This document shows, one piece after another, positions 8,238 through 16,717 of a stretch of 64,000 nt of DNA; position 1 is the first letter of the stretch; each line of letters begins with the position of its first letter. The DNA lies in contig NZ_BAMV01000011.1 of assembly GCF_000963925.1 (NCBI RefSeq), forward strand, positions 215,493 through 279,492, in the 5' to 3' direction. This DNA comes from Acetobacter cibinongensis. Lineage in GTDB: Bacteria > Pseudomonadota > Alphaproteobacteria > Acetobacterales > Acetobacteraceae. The translations under genes and the position numbers were made by a program. The notes below the pieces were generated by a model. The model made no database searches and was not told where the DNA came from. It saw nothing but the letters and a program-made list of their open reading frames with translations.

Positions 8238-8609
8238 GTGATACTGCGTGCCGGGAAAATGTTACTCGTGAAACGCAAACGCTCCCCTGAAGCAGGATAC
8301 TGGGGCTTACCCGGCGGAAAAGTTGATCCGTATGAGACGGTGCCACAGGCTGTTGCCCGAGAAATTGCCGAGGAAGTCGCGTTAACCATTACGCCCGTCA
8401 GGCTACTGTGTGTTGTAGACCAGATAGACCAAGAACAGGCCTTGCACTGGGTAGCCCCTGTTTATCTGGTGGAAGACTGTGAGGGAGAACCGGTCGTGCA
8501 GGAGCCTGAGGCTTTGGCTGCCGCCGCATGGTTTGCGCTGGATGCACTGCCCACCCCTTTGACAGAGGCCACAAAGCAGGCCTTACAGGCCCTTGCCAAC
8601 GAGAAATAA
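8238..8609 (+). CDS. Nudix hydrolase, MutT-like
   Basis: A small hydrolase of nucleoside diphosphate derivatives. The Nudix box is complete: G-G-K-V-D, then E-T-V-P-Q-A-V-A-R-E, then E-E-V (G-x5-E-x7-R-E-x-x-E-E in essence). It lies in an otherwise typical alpha/beta/alpha fold of about 123 residues. The first in-frame conventional start is GTG at 8238, whose GGAG is only 2 bases away. Coding-like sequence (Q-P-R-V-G-C-G-A) continues upstream, in frame, to a TAG at 8163. The true start may therefore lie near 8196, where GGGAG precedes an ATC codon. The substrate cannot be inferred. Confidence 0.85.
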   Translation: MILRAGKMLLVKRKRSPEAGYWGLPGGKVDPYETVPQAVAREIAEEVALTITPVRLLCVVDQIDQEQALHWVAPVYLVEDCEGEPVVQEPEALAAAAWFALDALPTPLTEATKQALQALANEK

Positions 8610-8674
8610 GAGATAGCCCGTCACCCTGCACATGCTGTAGGGGGAAGATAAATTGAGAGAAAGCAAAGGTTGCA

Positions 8675-9517
8675 ATGCGTAATCCCCGTTCTGCCCGCCC
8701 GGCCCGTCGTCCACGCCCATCGTCTTCTACCGGGCGTGAAGGGGGAGGTGGTGCGCCAGCGGGGAGCGTGTGGCTGTTTGGGACCCACGCCGTTGCGGCC
8801 GCTCTTGCAAACCCTCAGCGCGTTTTCCAGCGCCTGCTTGTGGCAGAACCCGAACATCCGGCGTTAATTGCCGCGCGTGAAGCGGGGGCAACGCTGCGCA
8901 TTGAACCTGAACTGACGCCCCGCGCCAAGCTGGACGACATGCTGGGTGCTGAGGCTGTGCATCAGGGTGTTGCCGCTCTGGTGAAGCAATTGCCCAACCT
9001 GTCTCTGGACGAAGCGCTGGAACGGCCGGGTCCGGTGCTGGTGCTGGATCAGGTCACAGACCCGCGGAATATTGGTGCCATCCTACGGTCCGCTGCGGCA
9101 TTTGGTGCTGCCTGCCTTGTGGTGCAGGACCGCAATGCCCCGGAAGAAACCGCAGTGCTGGCCAAGGCTGCTTCTGGCGCGCTTGAAACTGTGCCTGTGG
9201 TGCGAGAAGTCAATTTATCCCGTGCCATTGAAACACTGCAAAAAGGTGGCTGCTGGACAGTCGGGCTGGATGCTGGCGGCGGCTTGTTGGATGGCCCTTC
9301 TTTTGAAGGGCGGCGTGTTGCGTTGGTGTTGGGGGCAGAGGGCAAAGGCCTGCGCCGTCTGACGCGTGAAAGCTGTGATGAAGTGGCAGGCCTGTATATG
9401 CCGGGTGATATGGAAAGCCTGAACGTTTCTGTTGCAGCAGCCGTTGGGCTTTACGAGCTGGCCCGGGTCCGCATGCCCAGCACATACCAGCCAGCAGCAA
9501 CAAAAAAACCCACATAA
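8675..9517 (+). CDS. rlmB: 23S rRNA (guanosine-2'-O-)-methyltransferase RlmB (TrmH/SpoU family)
   Basis: A SAM-dependent SPOUT methyltransferase for 23S rRNA G2251 (by homology). A basic, Arg/Pro/Gly-rich lead (1-30) is followed by the small substrate-binding domain (about 31-105), which starts W-L-F-G-T-H-A-V. The knotted catalytic domain follows with motif 1 (D-Q-V-T-D-P-R-N-I-G-A-I-L-R-S-A), motif 2 (L-V-L-G-A-E-G-K-G-L) and motif 3 (S-L-N-V-S-V-A-A). At 280 residues it is slightly longer than E. coli RlmB (243) because of the N-terminal lead. Its last 67 bases overlap the end of the convergent permease gene. Confidence 0.92.
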   Translation: MRNPRSARPARRPRPSSSTGREGGGGAPAGSVWLFGTHAVAAALANPQRVFQRLLVAEPEHPALIAAREAGATLRIEPELTPRAKLDDMLGAEAVHQGVAALVKQLPNLSLDEALERPGPVLVLDQVTDPRNIGAILRSAAAFGAACLVVQDRNAPEETAVLAKAASGALETVPVVREVNLSRAIETLQKGGCWTVGLDAGGGLLDGPSFEGRRVALVLGAEGKGLRRLTRESCDEVAGLYMPGDMESLNVSVAAAVGLYELARVRMPSTYQPAATKKPT

Positions 9518-10809
9518 TAGCCAATATCGGCCCCGTTCAGCCAACGCGCTACGGGGCCGGTATAGAGTGTGCTTGTTGAAAACAGGGCGATGGTCAAGCT
9601 CGCGGTCACAACAAAAATAGTGGCTCCATAGGTCCAGCCCGGTGGCACGGCATGAACCTTGCGGTCCCCGCAATACCAGTCAGCCAGAACAATTCCCACC
9701 CAAGGGGCAATCCAGTACATCGTGACAAGCAGATAGTCCGTATAAAGCGCGGTATAGCGGCCTGCTCCGGCAACCGCCAGAACGTAGCCTAAAGCGGCAG
9801 TCAGAATTGCCGCCATAACACGCGGAATGCGTAAACCTGCGGAAATAAGGCTATAGCTGGCCGTATTGTCGTTAAACGCATTGCCAGTAATGGACGAGAG
9901 CGCGATGGCTGCCAGCGCCACAGCCCCAACTGGCCCCATGGCGTGCTGGAGCGAGGCAATAACCGCAGTTGGGGAGGGTTCGGCAACGGTGCTTGCCGTC
10001 AGAAGCCCCAGAATCTGGAACGGAATGGCAGAGCCAAGCAACCCGGCCAACGCCAGAAGAACAACCTTAACCGGGTTGGTTCTGGCTGGCAGATAGCGTG
10101 TATAGTCTGAAGAGTACGAGGCCCAGGACAGGTTGAAGCTTACCAGCACACCGGTTGCCAGCAGAAAGGTTTGCCATCTGACTGGATGATGGGCCGAGAC
10201 GATGGACGCCCCTTGCGCCAGCTGCACACTCCCCATGAGCACAAAGGTGCCGAGCAGCAGAGCCCCCAGATATTTCTGCAAAATCTGTACAACATGGTGG
10301 CCGTAAATAGAGGCCGCCATCTGCACAAGGGCCAAACAGCCCAACGCCAGCCAGAACGGCGTGGAGAGACCTGCCATAAGCAGCAGGGCGATCAGCGCGG
10401 TTGCTGCGGGCACATTGTTTACGGCGTCCCACCCCACGCAGTAAATCCAGTTCAGGAAAGCCGGAGGGCGTACGCCCAAACGCCCCAGTGCCCTGCGGGA
10501 TGCCTCCATTTGTGTAAGCCCCGTAGCAGGGCCAATGGAGGCCGCCAGCGCGACAGGCAAGGCCCCGATAATGTTGCCAAGTACAATGGCCATAACGCCG
10601 GTCCGGAAATCCAGCCCCATGCTGATGAGCAATGCCCCTGTAACCCAGCCCCCTGGCCCAAGATTAGGGGAGAAGTGGCTCCAGAACACGCTGTCCACCC
10701 GCATGGTTTTCAGGTGGTCCGGTACCGGTTCCCGCACGGAGGCCTCGGAGAGATCTTCCATCAAACGGCGAGGGGGTGATTGAGGCATGGGGGGTGTCTG
10801 GAGGCTCAT
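9451..10809 (-). CDS. NCS1-family permease (cytosine/purine/thiamine type)
   Basis: A 452-residue inner-membrane nucleobase:cation symporter with about 12 spans. The N-terminal pattern R-V-D-S-V-F-W-S-H-F-S-P-N-L-G-P-G-G-W-V and the A-S-I-G-P-A-T-G-L segment are typical of NCS1/CodB-like carriers. The substrate cannot be fixed from sequence. The start is ATG at 10809. It lies 33 bases downstream of an SDR gene on the same strand and probably shares its transcript. Its 3' end overlaps rlmB on the other strand by 67 bases; both frames are intact, so this is a real convergent overlap and not an artefact of start choice. Confidence 0.87.
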   Translation of the reverse strand: MSLQTPPMPQSPPRRLMEDLSEASVREPVPDHLKTMRVDSVFWSHFSPNLGPGGWVTGALLISMGLDFRTGVMAIVLGNIIGALPVALAASIGPATGLTQMEASRRALGRLGVRPPAFLNWIYCVGWDAVNNVPAATALIALLLMAGLSTPFWLALGCLALVQMAASIYGHHVVQILQKYLGALLLGTFVLMGSVQLAQGASIVSAHHPVRWQTFLLATGVLVSFNLSWASYSSDYTRYLPARTNPVKVVLLALAGLLGSAIPFQILGLLTASTVAEPSPTAVIASLQHAMGPVGAVALAAIALSSITGNAFNDNTASYSLISAGLRIPRVMAAILTAALGYVLAVAGAGRYTALYTDYLLVTMYWIAPWVGIVLADWYCGDRKVHAVPPGWTYGATIFVVTASLTIALFSTSTLYTGPVARWLNGADIGYYVGFFVAAGWYVLGMRTRASS

Positions 10810-10842
10810 GCCGGGGGTATTCCTTGGCGGGGTGAGTTCAGG

Positions 10843-11661
10843 TCATGACAGGTCTGGTTCCGGCATAGTGCCAGCCGCGCCCGTAGGTTGATGAGTATAG
10901 TAGCGTTCCGCCAGCGCAATGGGGAGGAGGTCCATAAACCTTGATCCTGCCGCAAGCCAGAGCGGGAACACAATACGCCTTTCATTGCGGCGCAAACCGC
11001 GCAGGATGCGTCTGCTGGCGTTTTCTACATCTGTCATGCCGGGCATGGGAAAGTGGTTACGGGCGGTCATGGGGGTATTCAGGAACCCGCACACAACGGA
11101 AGATAGCAGGATTCCAGCCTGCTTCATATTGCCGCCGGTTGCCACCATAAAACGGTCAACAGCGGCTTTTGTGGCGCCGTAAGCCGGGGTGCCAGGGTAG
11201 GAAACCAGCCCAGCTACGGAGGAAATGGCACAAATTCTGCCCCTCATGCCATCTGCTGCGCGGGGTTGTTGCCGCATGATGGAAAGGGCAGGCAGTACGG
11301 TGTTCAATACCCCATCACAATTGGTCTGGAAAAACCTGCGTACCTGTGCGTCTGGCTCATACGGTGCATCATCCGGGCTATCGGGCCTGCGGGTGCCGCC
11401 TGTAATACCGGCGCAGGCCAGCACAAGGTCCAGTGGTCCGCTAGTGCCAATCCAGTTTTCCATGTGGGTGCGGTCGCTAACGTCCCCCCGGCTTATTTCA
11501 ACTCCGGCACCCCGGCTTATGCAGTGCTGCGCAACCTCCATCAGACGAGACTCGTTTCGGCCGCCCAGATGCAGGGTGCGCCCGGGCCGCGCAAGGGTAA
11601 GAGCAAGGGAGCGCCCCAGACCTGAGGACGCGCCTGTTATGAGAATGCGATCATGTTTCAT
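10843..11661 (-). CDS. Short-chain dehydrogenase/reductase (SDR)
   Basis: A 272-residue classical SDR with a Rossmann fold. The nucleotide-binding motif T-G-A-S-S-G-L-G is at 9-16, the A-C-A-G strand motif (NNAG position) at 82-85, and the catalytic Ser around 147-148 with Y161 and K165 (Y-G-A-T-K). The tail after about 225 is basic and hydrophobic (L-W-L-A-A-G-S-R-F-M-D-L-L), reminiscent of SDRs that attach to membranes. The substrate is unknown. It appears to be the first gene of a two-gene unit with the NCS1 permease and is divergent from gmk. Confidence 0.88.
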   Translation of the reverse strand: MKHDRILITGASSGLGRSLALTLARPGRTLHLGGRNESRLMEVAQHCISRGAGVEISRGDVSDRTHMENWIGTSGPLDLVLACAGITGGTRRPDSPDDAPYEPDAQVRRFFQTNCDGVLNTVLPALSIMRQQPRAADGMRGRICAISSVAGLVSYPGTPAYGATKAAVDRFMVATGGNMKQAGILLSSVVCGFLNTPMTARNHFPMPGMTDVENASRRILRGLRRNERRIVFPLWLAAGSRFMDLLPIALAERYYTHQPTGAAGTMPEPDLS

Positions 11662-11781
11662 AGTCGCCCTCTTACCCCGAGGCTGTTAGAAGAGCAGCAG
11701 GCCTGTGGCAAACCCGGCATGCATTTTGCGTGTGCCGCCTGTCCGGCCCGGCCTGCGGGCCGCAGAAAACACTAGGGAGAG

Positions 11782-12447
11782 ATGGAATCCGGCATGGCTC
11801 ATAGCAGAACATCAGGCACCATAGAGGGTATGAAACGGCGCGGAGTCTGTTTTGTGATCTCGGCTCCCTCAGGGGCAGGGAAGTCCACCATCGCCAATGC
11901 CCTGCGGGCGTCTGAACCACACCTGCTGCATTCCGTGTCCGTGACCACACGCCAGCCCCGCCCCGGTGAGGCTGAAGGTGTGCATTATCACTTCCGCACC
12001 ATGGACCAGTTTGAAGACATGGCCGCAAAAGGGGAACTGCTGGAGTGGGCTACGGTGTTTGGCCGTGGTTATGGCACGCCCCGCGCTCCGGTTGAGGCGG
12101 CTTTGGCCGCCGGGCAGGACATGGTGTTTGATATTGACTGGCAGGGGCACCAGCAGATCCGTCAGGCGCTGCCAAACGATGTTGTAAGCCTGTTTGTGCT
12201 CCCGCCCTCGTTGCAGGAACTGGAACGTCGCCTGACCTCCCGTGCGTCTGACCACCCGGATGAAATTGCCCGCCGTATGGCGGCTGCGCGGGATGAAATT
12301 TCCCATTGGCAGGAATTTGATCATGTGGTGATCAATAAGGATCTCGATCGTGCCATTTTTGAAGCACGATCCATTTTAACATCCGGCCGCCTTAAAACAG
12401 GGCGGCAAACTGGCCTGACAGATTTTATCGCGACATTTGGAGCCTGA
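11782..12447 (+). CDS. gmk: Guanylate kinase
   Basis: Phosphorylates GMP to GDP. P-loop S-A-P-S-G-A-G-K-S-T is at about 27-36. The GMP-binding segment is T-T-R-Q-P-R-P-G-E-A-E-G-V-H-Y and the lid is R-R-L-T-S-R. Using ATG 11782 gives 221 residues. The conserved core only begins near residue 18, and ATGs at 11794 and 11830 are alternatives; none has an ideally spaced Shine-Dalgarno sequence. It stops 5 bases before hldE and is probably cotranscribed with it. Confidence 0.95.
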   Translation: MESGMAHSRTSGTIEGMKRRGVCFVISAPSGAGKSTIANALRASEPHLLHSVSVTTRQPRPGEAEGVHYHFRTMDQFEDMAAKGELLEWATVFGRGYGTPRAPVEAALAAGQDMVFDIDWQGHQQIRQALPNDVVSLFVLPPSLQELERRLTSRASDHPDEIARRMAAARDEISHWQEFDHVVINKDLDRAIFEARSILTSGRLKTGRQTGLTDFIATFGA

Positions 12448-12452
12448 TTTTT

Positions 12453-13886
12453 ATGGATTTCTCCTCAGTTTCCGTTCTGTGTCTGGGTGATGTCATGCTT
12501 GACCGTTTTTTATACGGCAGCATGGAACGCATTTCGCCAGAAGCCCCGGTACCCGTGCTGTTGCTGGACAACCGGCGGGAAATGCCGGGTGGCGCGGGCA
12601 ATGTGGCCAACAACATTACAGCACTTGGTGGCCACGCAGTACTGATCGGGCTGGTGGGGAAAGATGAGGCCGGGGGGCTGCTGCGGTCGGCATTGGCCAG
12701 ACAGACCAGAGTGGTAGATGCAACTGTTGCAACCACAAGCCGACCTACTATTTGTAAAACGCGTTTTATTGCCGCCAACCAACAGGTTGTAAGAGCGGAT
12801 GAAGAAAGCCGCCTGCCACTCCAGGCGACGGAGGCAGCTGCCCTCTGTGCCGCTATAGATGCCACGATAGAAGCGGTGCAGGCGGTTGTGGTGTCAGACT
12901 ACGGTAAGGGTGTGTGCGGCCCACAGGTGCTGGAGCATGTGTTTTCTGCCGCCAAGGCACGCAACATTCCGGTGTTTGTAGACCCCAAATCTTCCGACTA
13001 TCGCCTGTATTGCGGCGCAACCTGCATTACACCCAACGGGAAGGAACTGGCAGCCGCCTCTGGCATGCCTGTGGATACGGAAGCACTGACAGAAGCCGCA
13101 GCCCGCAAGGTAATGGCAGATGCCGAGGCAGACGCCATTCTGGCAACACGGTCGGAAAAAGGCATGATGCTGGTGCGCCGTACCGGTGAGGTCCTCTCTG
13201 TGCCAGCGCGGGCGCGGGAGGTGTTTGATGTCTCCGGTGCCGGGGATACGGTGATTGCCACCATGGCGCTGGCAACGGGGGCTGGTCATTCTCTGGAGCA
13301 GGCCATGCGTGTGGCCAACGCCGCTGCCGGTGTTGTTGTGGCCAAACTTGGTACGGCAACGGCGGATATTCAGGAAGTGCTGCATGAGCTGGATGAACAG
13401 TCGGGCCCGGATGAAATGCCACATCTTCTGCCGCTGGCCGCAGCCCGTGCTCAGGTGCAGCGCTGGCAGAGCCGTGGCCTGAAAGTTGGTTTTACCAACG
13501 GTTGTTTTGATATTCTCCACCCCGGCCATGTCAGCCTCTTGGCTGAAGCCAGAGCAGCCTGTGACCGGCTGATTGTTGCTTTGAATACAGATGACAGTAT
13601 CAGCCGCCTGAAAGGCCCGGAACGCCCCGTCAATACGCTGGATTCGCGGGCGCGCGTCATGGCGGCAGTTCGTTATGTGGATGCTGTTGTGGCTTTTGCG
13701 GAAGATACCCCGCTGGAGGCCATTACCGCCCTGATGCCTGATGTGCTGATTAAAGGGGCAGACTACAAACCCGAGCAGGTTGTGGGGGCGGATGTTGTCA
13801 TAGCTGCGGGCGGCTCTCTGGTTTTGGCTGATCTGGCACAGGGGCATTCCACAACGGCGACCATCGGTCGCATACGGCGGGTATGA
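12453..13886 (+). CDS. hldE: Bifunctional heptose-7-phosphate kinase / heptose-1-phosphate adenylyltransferase
   Basis: Makes ADP-heptose for the LPS inner core, carrying out two steps in one chain of 477 residues. Residues 1 to about 320 form a ribokinase-type (PfkB) domain with G-D-V-M-L-D-R, the P-G-G-A-G-N-V-A-N-N motif and the catalytic S-G-A-G-D-T. From about 345, a cytidylyltransferase-type domain carries F-T-N-G-C-F-D-I-L-H-P-G-H (the HxGH nucleotidyl-transfer motif). The length equals that of E. coli HldE. The stop overlaps the start of the next gene (ATGATGG), coupling it to the AGE epimerase. Confidence 0.95.
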   Translation: MDFSSVSVLCLGDVMLDRFLYGSMERISPEAPVPVLLLDNRREMPGGAGNVANNITALGGHAVLIGLVGKDEAGGLLRSALARQTRVVDATVATTSRPTICKTRFIAANQQVVRADEESRLPLQATEAAALCAAIDATIEAVQAVVVSDYGKGVCGPQVLEHVFSAAKARNIPVFVDPKSSDYRLYCGATCITPNGKELAAASGMPVDTEALTEAAARKVMADAEADAILATRSEKGMMLVRRTGEVLSVPARAREVFDVSGAGDTVIATMALATGAGHSLEQAMRVANAAAGVVVAKLGTATADIQEVLHELDEQSGPDEMPHLLPLAAARAQVQRWQSRGLKVGFTNGCFDILHPGHVSLLAEARAACDRLIVALNTDDSISRLKGPERPVNTLDSRARVMAAVRYVDAVVAFAEDTPLEAITALMPDVLIKGADYKPEQVVGADVVIAAGGSLVLADLAQGHSTTATIGRIRRV

Positions 13887-15109
13887 TGGTAGGGCAGTTT
13901 TCTCCCGAGCACCCATCGCTTCAGGGGGTGCACCAACAGTTCAGACACTGGTTGTTTGACCAGGCTTTGCCATTCTGGGCAACCGTAGGATGTGACGGCA
14001 GCACGGTAAACCCGGCGCAGTACGGTGCGCAGGAAAGCCTTACTCTGGCAGGGGAGCCTGCCTTACCCCCGTTTAAGCGGGTCAGGGTGCAGGCACGGCA
14101 GCTCTTTGTTTTTTCATGGGCCGTGCTGCAAGGGCAGACGCACTATCAGGCCTGTGCAGACAGCATTTTCAGGTTCCTCCTCAAAGCCCAGAAGCCGGAG
14201 GGCGGTTGGGCACGCAGTCTCACTCCGGATGGCGCCGTGTTGGACCCAACGGCAGATTTGTATGATCTCGCCTTCGTTGTGTTCGCTCTGGCATGGTATG
14301 CGCGTGTTGAACCGGACGGGCAGGCGGTCTCTCTGGCACGCCAAACTGTGCTCTGGATTGAGCGCGCCATGAGCACACCAGAGGGCGGTTTTCTGAATAG
14401 CCTCCCACAACCATCAGAACCCCGGCAGCAAAACCCGCATATGCATCTGTTCGAGGCTGTGCTGGCCCTGTATGAAACCACGCAGGACCCGACGGACCTC
14501 GCACTCGGCCATACGCTTTATGCGTTATTCAACAAGCATTTTCAGGATACACGCACAGGAACGCTGGGAGAGTTTTTTACCCAGGACTGGCACCCCGCAT
14601 CAGGAGTGCAGGGCCAGTGGGTGGAGCCGGGCCATCATTTTGAATGGGTCTGGCTGCTGTCAGAATATGAGCGGCTGGCTGGAGTAGAAACAGGCGCTCA
14701 GGCTCGCCGGTTGTACGACTTTGCAACCCGCTATGGTGTTAAAGCAGAAACAGATCTGGTTTATGATGCCCTTGACCGTGATGGCGCGGTGCTCAAGGCC
14801 TCTTCCCGTCTATGGGTGCAGGGGGAAGCGCTTAGAGGGGTACTGGTGTTTGACCCGCAGGACCAGCAGGGCCTGGTGGCGCGTATGGTCAGGAATTTGC
14901 TGGAACGTTATTTCAAGGGCTGCCCGGCAGGCACCTGGCTGGACCAGATGGATGAAAAAGGGTTACCGATCTCTCACTCCATCCCCACTAGCTCCTTATA
15001 TCACATTACAACGGCTTTTGCTGCGTTGGACAAAGCTGTGACATCTGCTCCCTTGCTGCCAAGCAGAGCAGGTACGGCGTGTGCTGACGCACAAAGCAAG
15101 ACCTGCTAG
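13883..15109 (+). CDS. AGE-family (N-acylglucosamine 2-epimerase-like) sugar isomerase
   Basis: A 408-residue (alpha/alpha)6-barrel protein of the AGE/mannose isomerase superfamily. Landmarks are the R-V-R-V-Q-A-R-Q-L-F-V-F-S-W strand, Y-D-L-A-F-V-V-F-A-L-A, N-P-H-M-H-L-F-E-A and P-G-H-H-F-E-W-V-W-L-L. They carry the conserved His and Glu residues of this family. Members act on GlcNAc/ManNAc, mannose/fructose, cellobiose or sulfoquinovose, so the substrate is open; mannose-related chemistry for surface polysaccharide is a reasonable guess. It overlaps hldE by 4 bases, which argues for an envelope-sugar role. A second ATG lies one codon downstream. Confidence 0.85.
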   Translation: MMVGQFSPEHPSLQGVHQQFRHWLFDQALPFWATVGCDGSTVNPAQYGAQESLTLAGEPALPPFKRVRVQARQLFVFSWAVLQGQTHYQACADSIFRFLLKAQKPEGGWARSLTPDGAVLDPTADLYDLAFVVFALAWYARVEPDGQAVSLARQTVLWIERAMSTPEGGFLNSLPQPSEPRQQNPHMHLFEAVLALYETTQDPTDLALGHTLYALFNKHFQDTRTGTLGEFFTQDWHPASGVQGQWVEPGHHFEWVWLLSEYERLAGVETGAQARRLYDFATRYGVKAETDLVYDALDRDGAVLKASSRLWVQGEALRGVLVFDPQDQQGLVARMVRNLLERYFKGCPAGTWLDQMDEKGLPISHSIPTSSLYHITTAFAALDKAVTSAPLLPSRAGTACADAQSKTC

Positions 15110-15118
15110 ACACACGGC

Positions 15119-16642
15119 GTGAGCATGACAAAAACAGACATAACGGCACAGGCTGACGACAGCATCCTGTCCCTTTCCCTCCGCCAGCCCCCCGCCAATA
15201 TTGAAGCCGAACAGGCTTTGCTGGGGGCGTTGTTGACCAATAACCGCGCCTATGACCGCGTATCAGACTTTCTGACCGGGGCGCATTTTGCCAATCAGGT
15301 GAATGGCCGTGTTTACGATGCCATAGCCCGCCGTATTGAAAACGGCCAACTGGCAGACCCCGTAACCCTGCGTGCAGAGCTGGAAAACTCCGGTGTGCTG
15401 ACAGAGGTAGGCGGCATGGCCTATCTGGGCAAATTGCTGACCTCCATGGTGGGGATCATCAATGCAGGTGACTATGGCCGCGCTATTCACGATGCGTGGA
15501 TCCGGCGGCAGTTGATTGATATTGGGGAAGGTGTTGTCAACAACGCGTTTGGCGCAACATCCGCCCTGTCCGGCCCAGACCAGATTGCCGCAGGGGAAGA
15601 GGCTCTGTTCCGGCTTGCCACAGAAAAAGGGCAGGACGGCGGTTTTGTTGACTTTGACAGGGCTCTGACCAACGCCATTGCTACGGCCGAAAAAGCGTTC
15701 CAGAACGACGGCCATGTTGCAGGGTTGACGTCTGGCCTGCGCGATCTGGATAAAAAAACCGGTGGATTGCATCCGTCCGATCTTCTTATTCTGGCAGGTC
15801 GTCCCGCCATGGGTAAAACTGCTCTGGCAACCAAGGTCGCGTTTTCTGCTGCACGCGCGTTGTTGCAGGAAGCGGAAGACACAGGGCCGGGTGTACAGCC
15901 AAAGGGCACCGTTGCGATCTTCTCGCTCGAAATGTCAGCCGAACAGTTGGCCGGGCGTATTCTGTCCGAGCAGGCCGAGGTGTCGGGTGAGCGTATTCGT
16001 CGTGGTGACATCGGGCAGAAGGAATTTGACCGCTTTGTGCGTGTCAGCCGCGAATTGGCCCGCCTGCCGCTGGTCATTGATGATACACCAGCTATCTCCC
16101 TTTCCGCCATGCGAACCCGCTGCCGCCGCTTAAAGCGTACACGTGGTTTAAGCTTGGTGGTGGTGGACTATTTGCAGCTTATGCGTCCCTCTGTCGGGAC
16201 AAGGCCAGAAAGCCGCGTTCTTGAAATTTCCATGATTACGCAGGGTCTTAAAGCAATTGCAAAGGAACTTGAGGTGCCGGTTATTGCCCTCTCCCAGCTC
16301 TCTCGTCAGGTGGAATCACGCGAAGATAAACGCCCCATGCTGTCTGATCTTCGTGAATCCGGCTCTATTGAGCAGGACGCAGACGCCGTGATGTTTGTGT
16401 ACCGTGACGAATATTACCTGCAACAACGTATGCCTAAGGAAACAGCCTTTGATTCCATGGAAAAATACGGAGCAGCATTGGACGACTGGCAGCGTAAAAT
16501 GGGTCTTGTGCATAACAAGGCTGAGCTGATTTTGGAAAAACAGAGGCATGGTCCCACAGGCACAGTGCATCTGTTCTTTGAAGGCGAATATACGCGCTTT
16601 GCTGATTTGGAAACACAACACGAAGATCAGCCCCACCATTAA
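15119..16642 (+). CDS. dnaB: Replicative DNA helicase DnaB
   Basis: Hexameric 5'-3' helicase at the replication fork. The N-terminal domain (about 20-125) begins P-A-N-I-E-A-E-Q-A-L-L-G-A-L-L. The RecA-type motor has Walker A G-R-P-A-M-G-K-T-A at 227-235, S-L-E-M-S (H1a/H2), Walker B L-V-V-V-D-Y-L-Q-L-M, and the D-L-R-E-S-G-S-I-E-Q-D-A-D arginine-finger region. It has 507 residues from GTG 15119; ATG at 15125 is equally possible and no clear Shine-Dalgarno sequence decides. There is no intein. It is the last gene of the plus-strand run that starts with gmk. Confidence 0.96.
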   Translation: MSMTKTDITAQADDSILSLSLRQPPANIEAEQALLGALLTNNRAYDRVSDFLTGAHFANQVNGRVYDAIARRIENGQLADPVTLRAELENSGVLTEVGGMAYLGKLLTSMVGIINAGDYGRAIHDAWIRRQLIDIGEGVVNNAFGATSALSGPDQIAAGEEALFRLATEKGQDGGFVDFDRALTNAIATAEKAFQNDGHVAGLTSGLRDLDKKTGGLHPSDLLILAGRPAMGKTALATKVAFSAARALLQEAEDTGPGVQPKGTVAIFSLEMSAEQLAGRILSEQAEVSGERIRRGDIGQKEFDRFVRVSRELARLPLVIDDTPAISLSAMRTRCRRLKRTRGLSLVVVDYLQLMRPSVGTRPESRVLEISMITQGLKAIAKELEVPVIALSQLSRQVESREDKRPMLSDLRESGSIEQDADAVMFVYRDEYYLQQRMPKETAFDSMEKYGAALDDWQRKMGLVHNKAELILEKQRHGPTGTVHLFFEGEYTRFADLETQHEDQPHH

Positions 16643-16678
16643 ACAGGGCTGATCAGAAGACAACGTTTTGAATGGGGA

Positions 16679-16705
16679 GTGATGCACACTGTCTATGTGC
16701 ATCAC
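16679..16705. terminator. Convergent hairpin between dnaB and the Hint gene
   Basis: A perfect 10-base inverted repeat (16679-16688 with 16696-16705) lies between the two opposing stop codons. There is no T-tract on either side, so it may act as a weak bidirectional terminator. Confidence 0.45.
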
Positions 16706-16717
16706 TCAGTTGTCGGC

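Noticed and set aside
12894..13916. 340-codon frame antisense to hldE
   Set aside because: A mirror of hldE codon bias; no domain and unusual Cys/His content.
15119..16642. Intein in dnaB (prompted by the Hint gene next door)
   Set aside because: DnaB is of normal length and its Walker and D-L-R-E-S-G motifs are uninterrupted.
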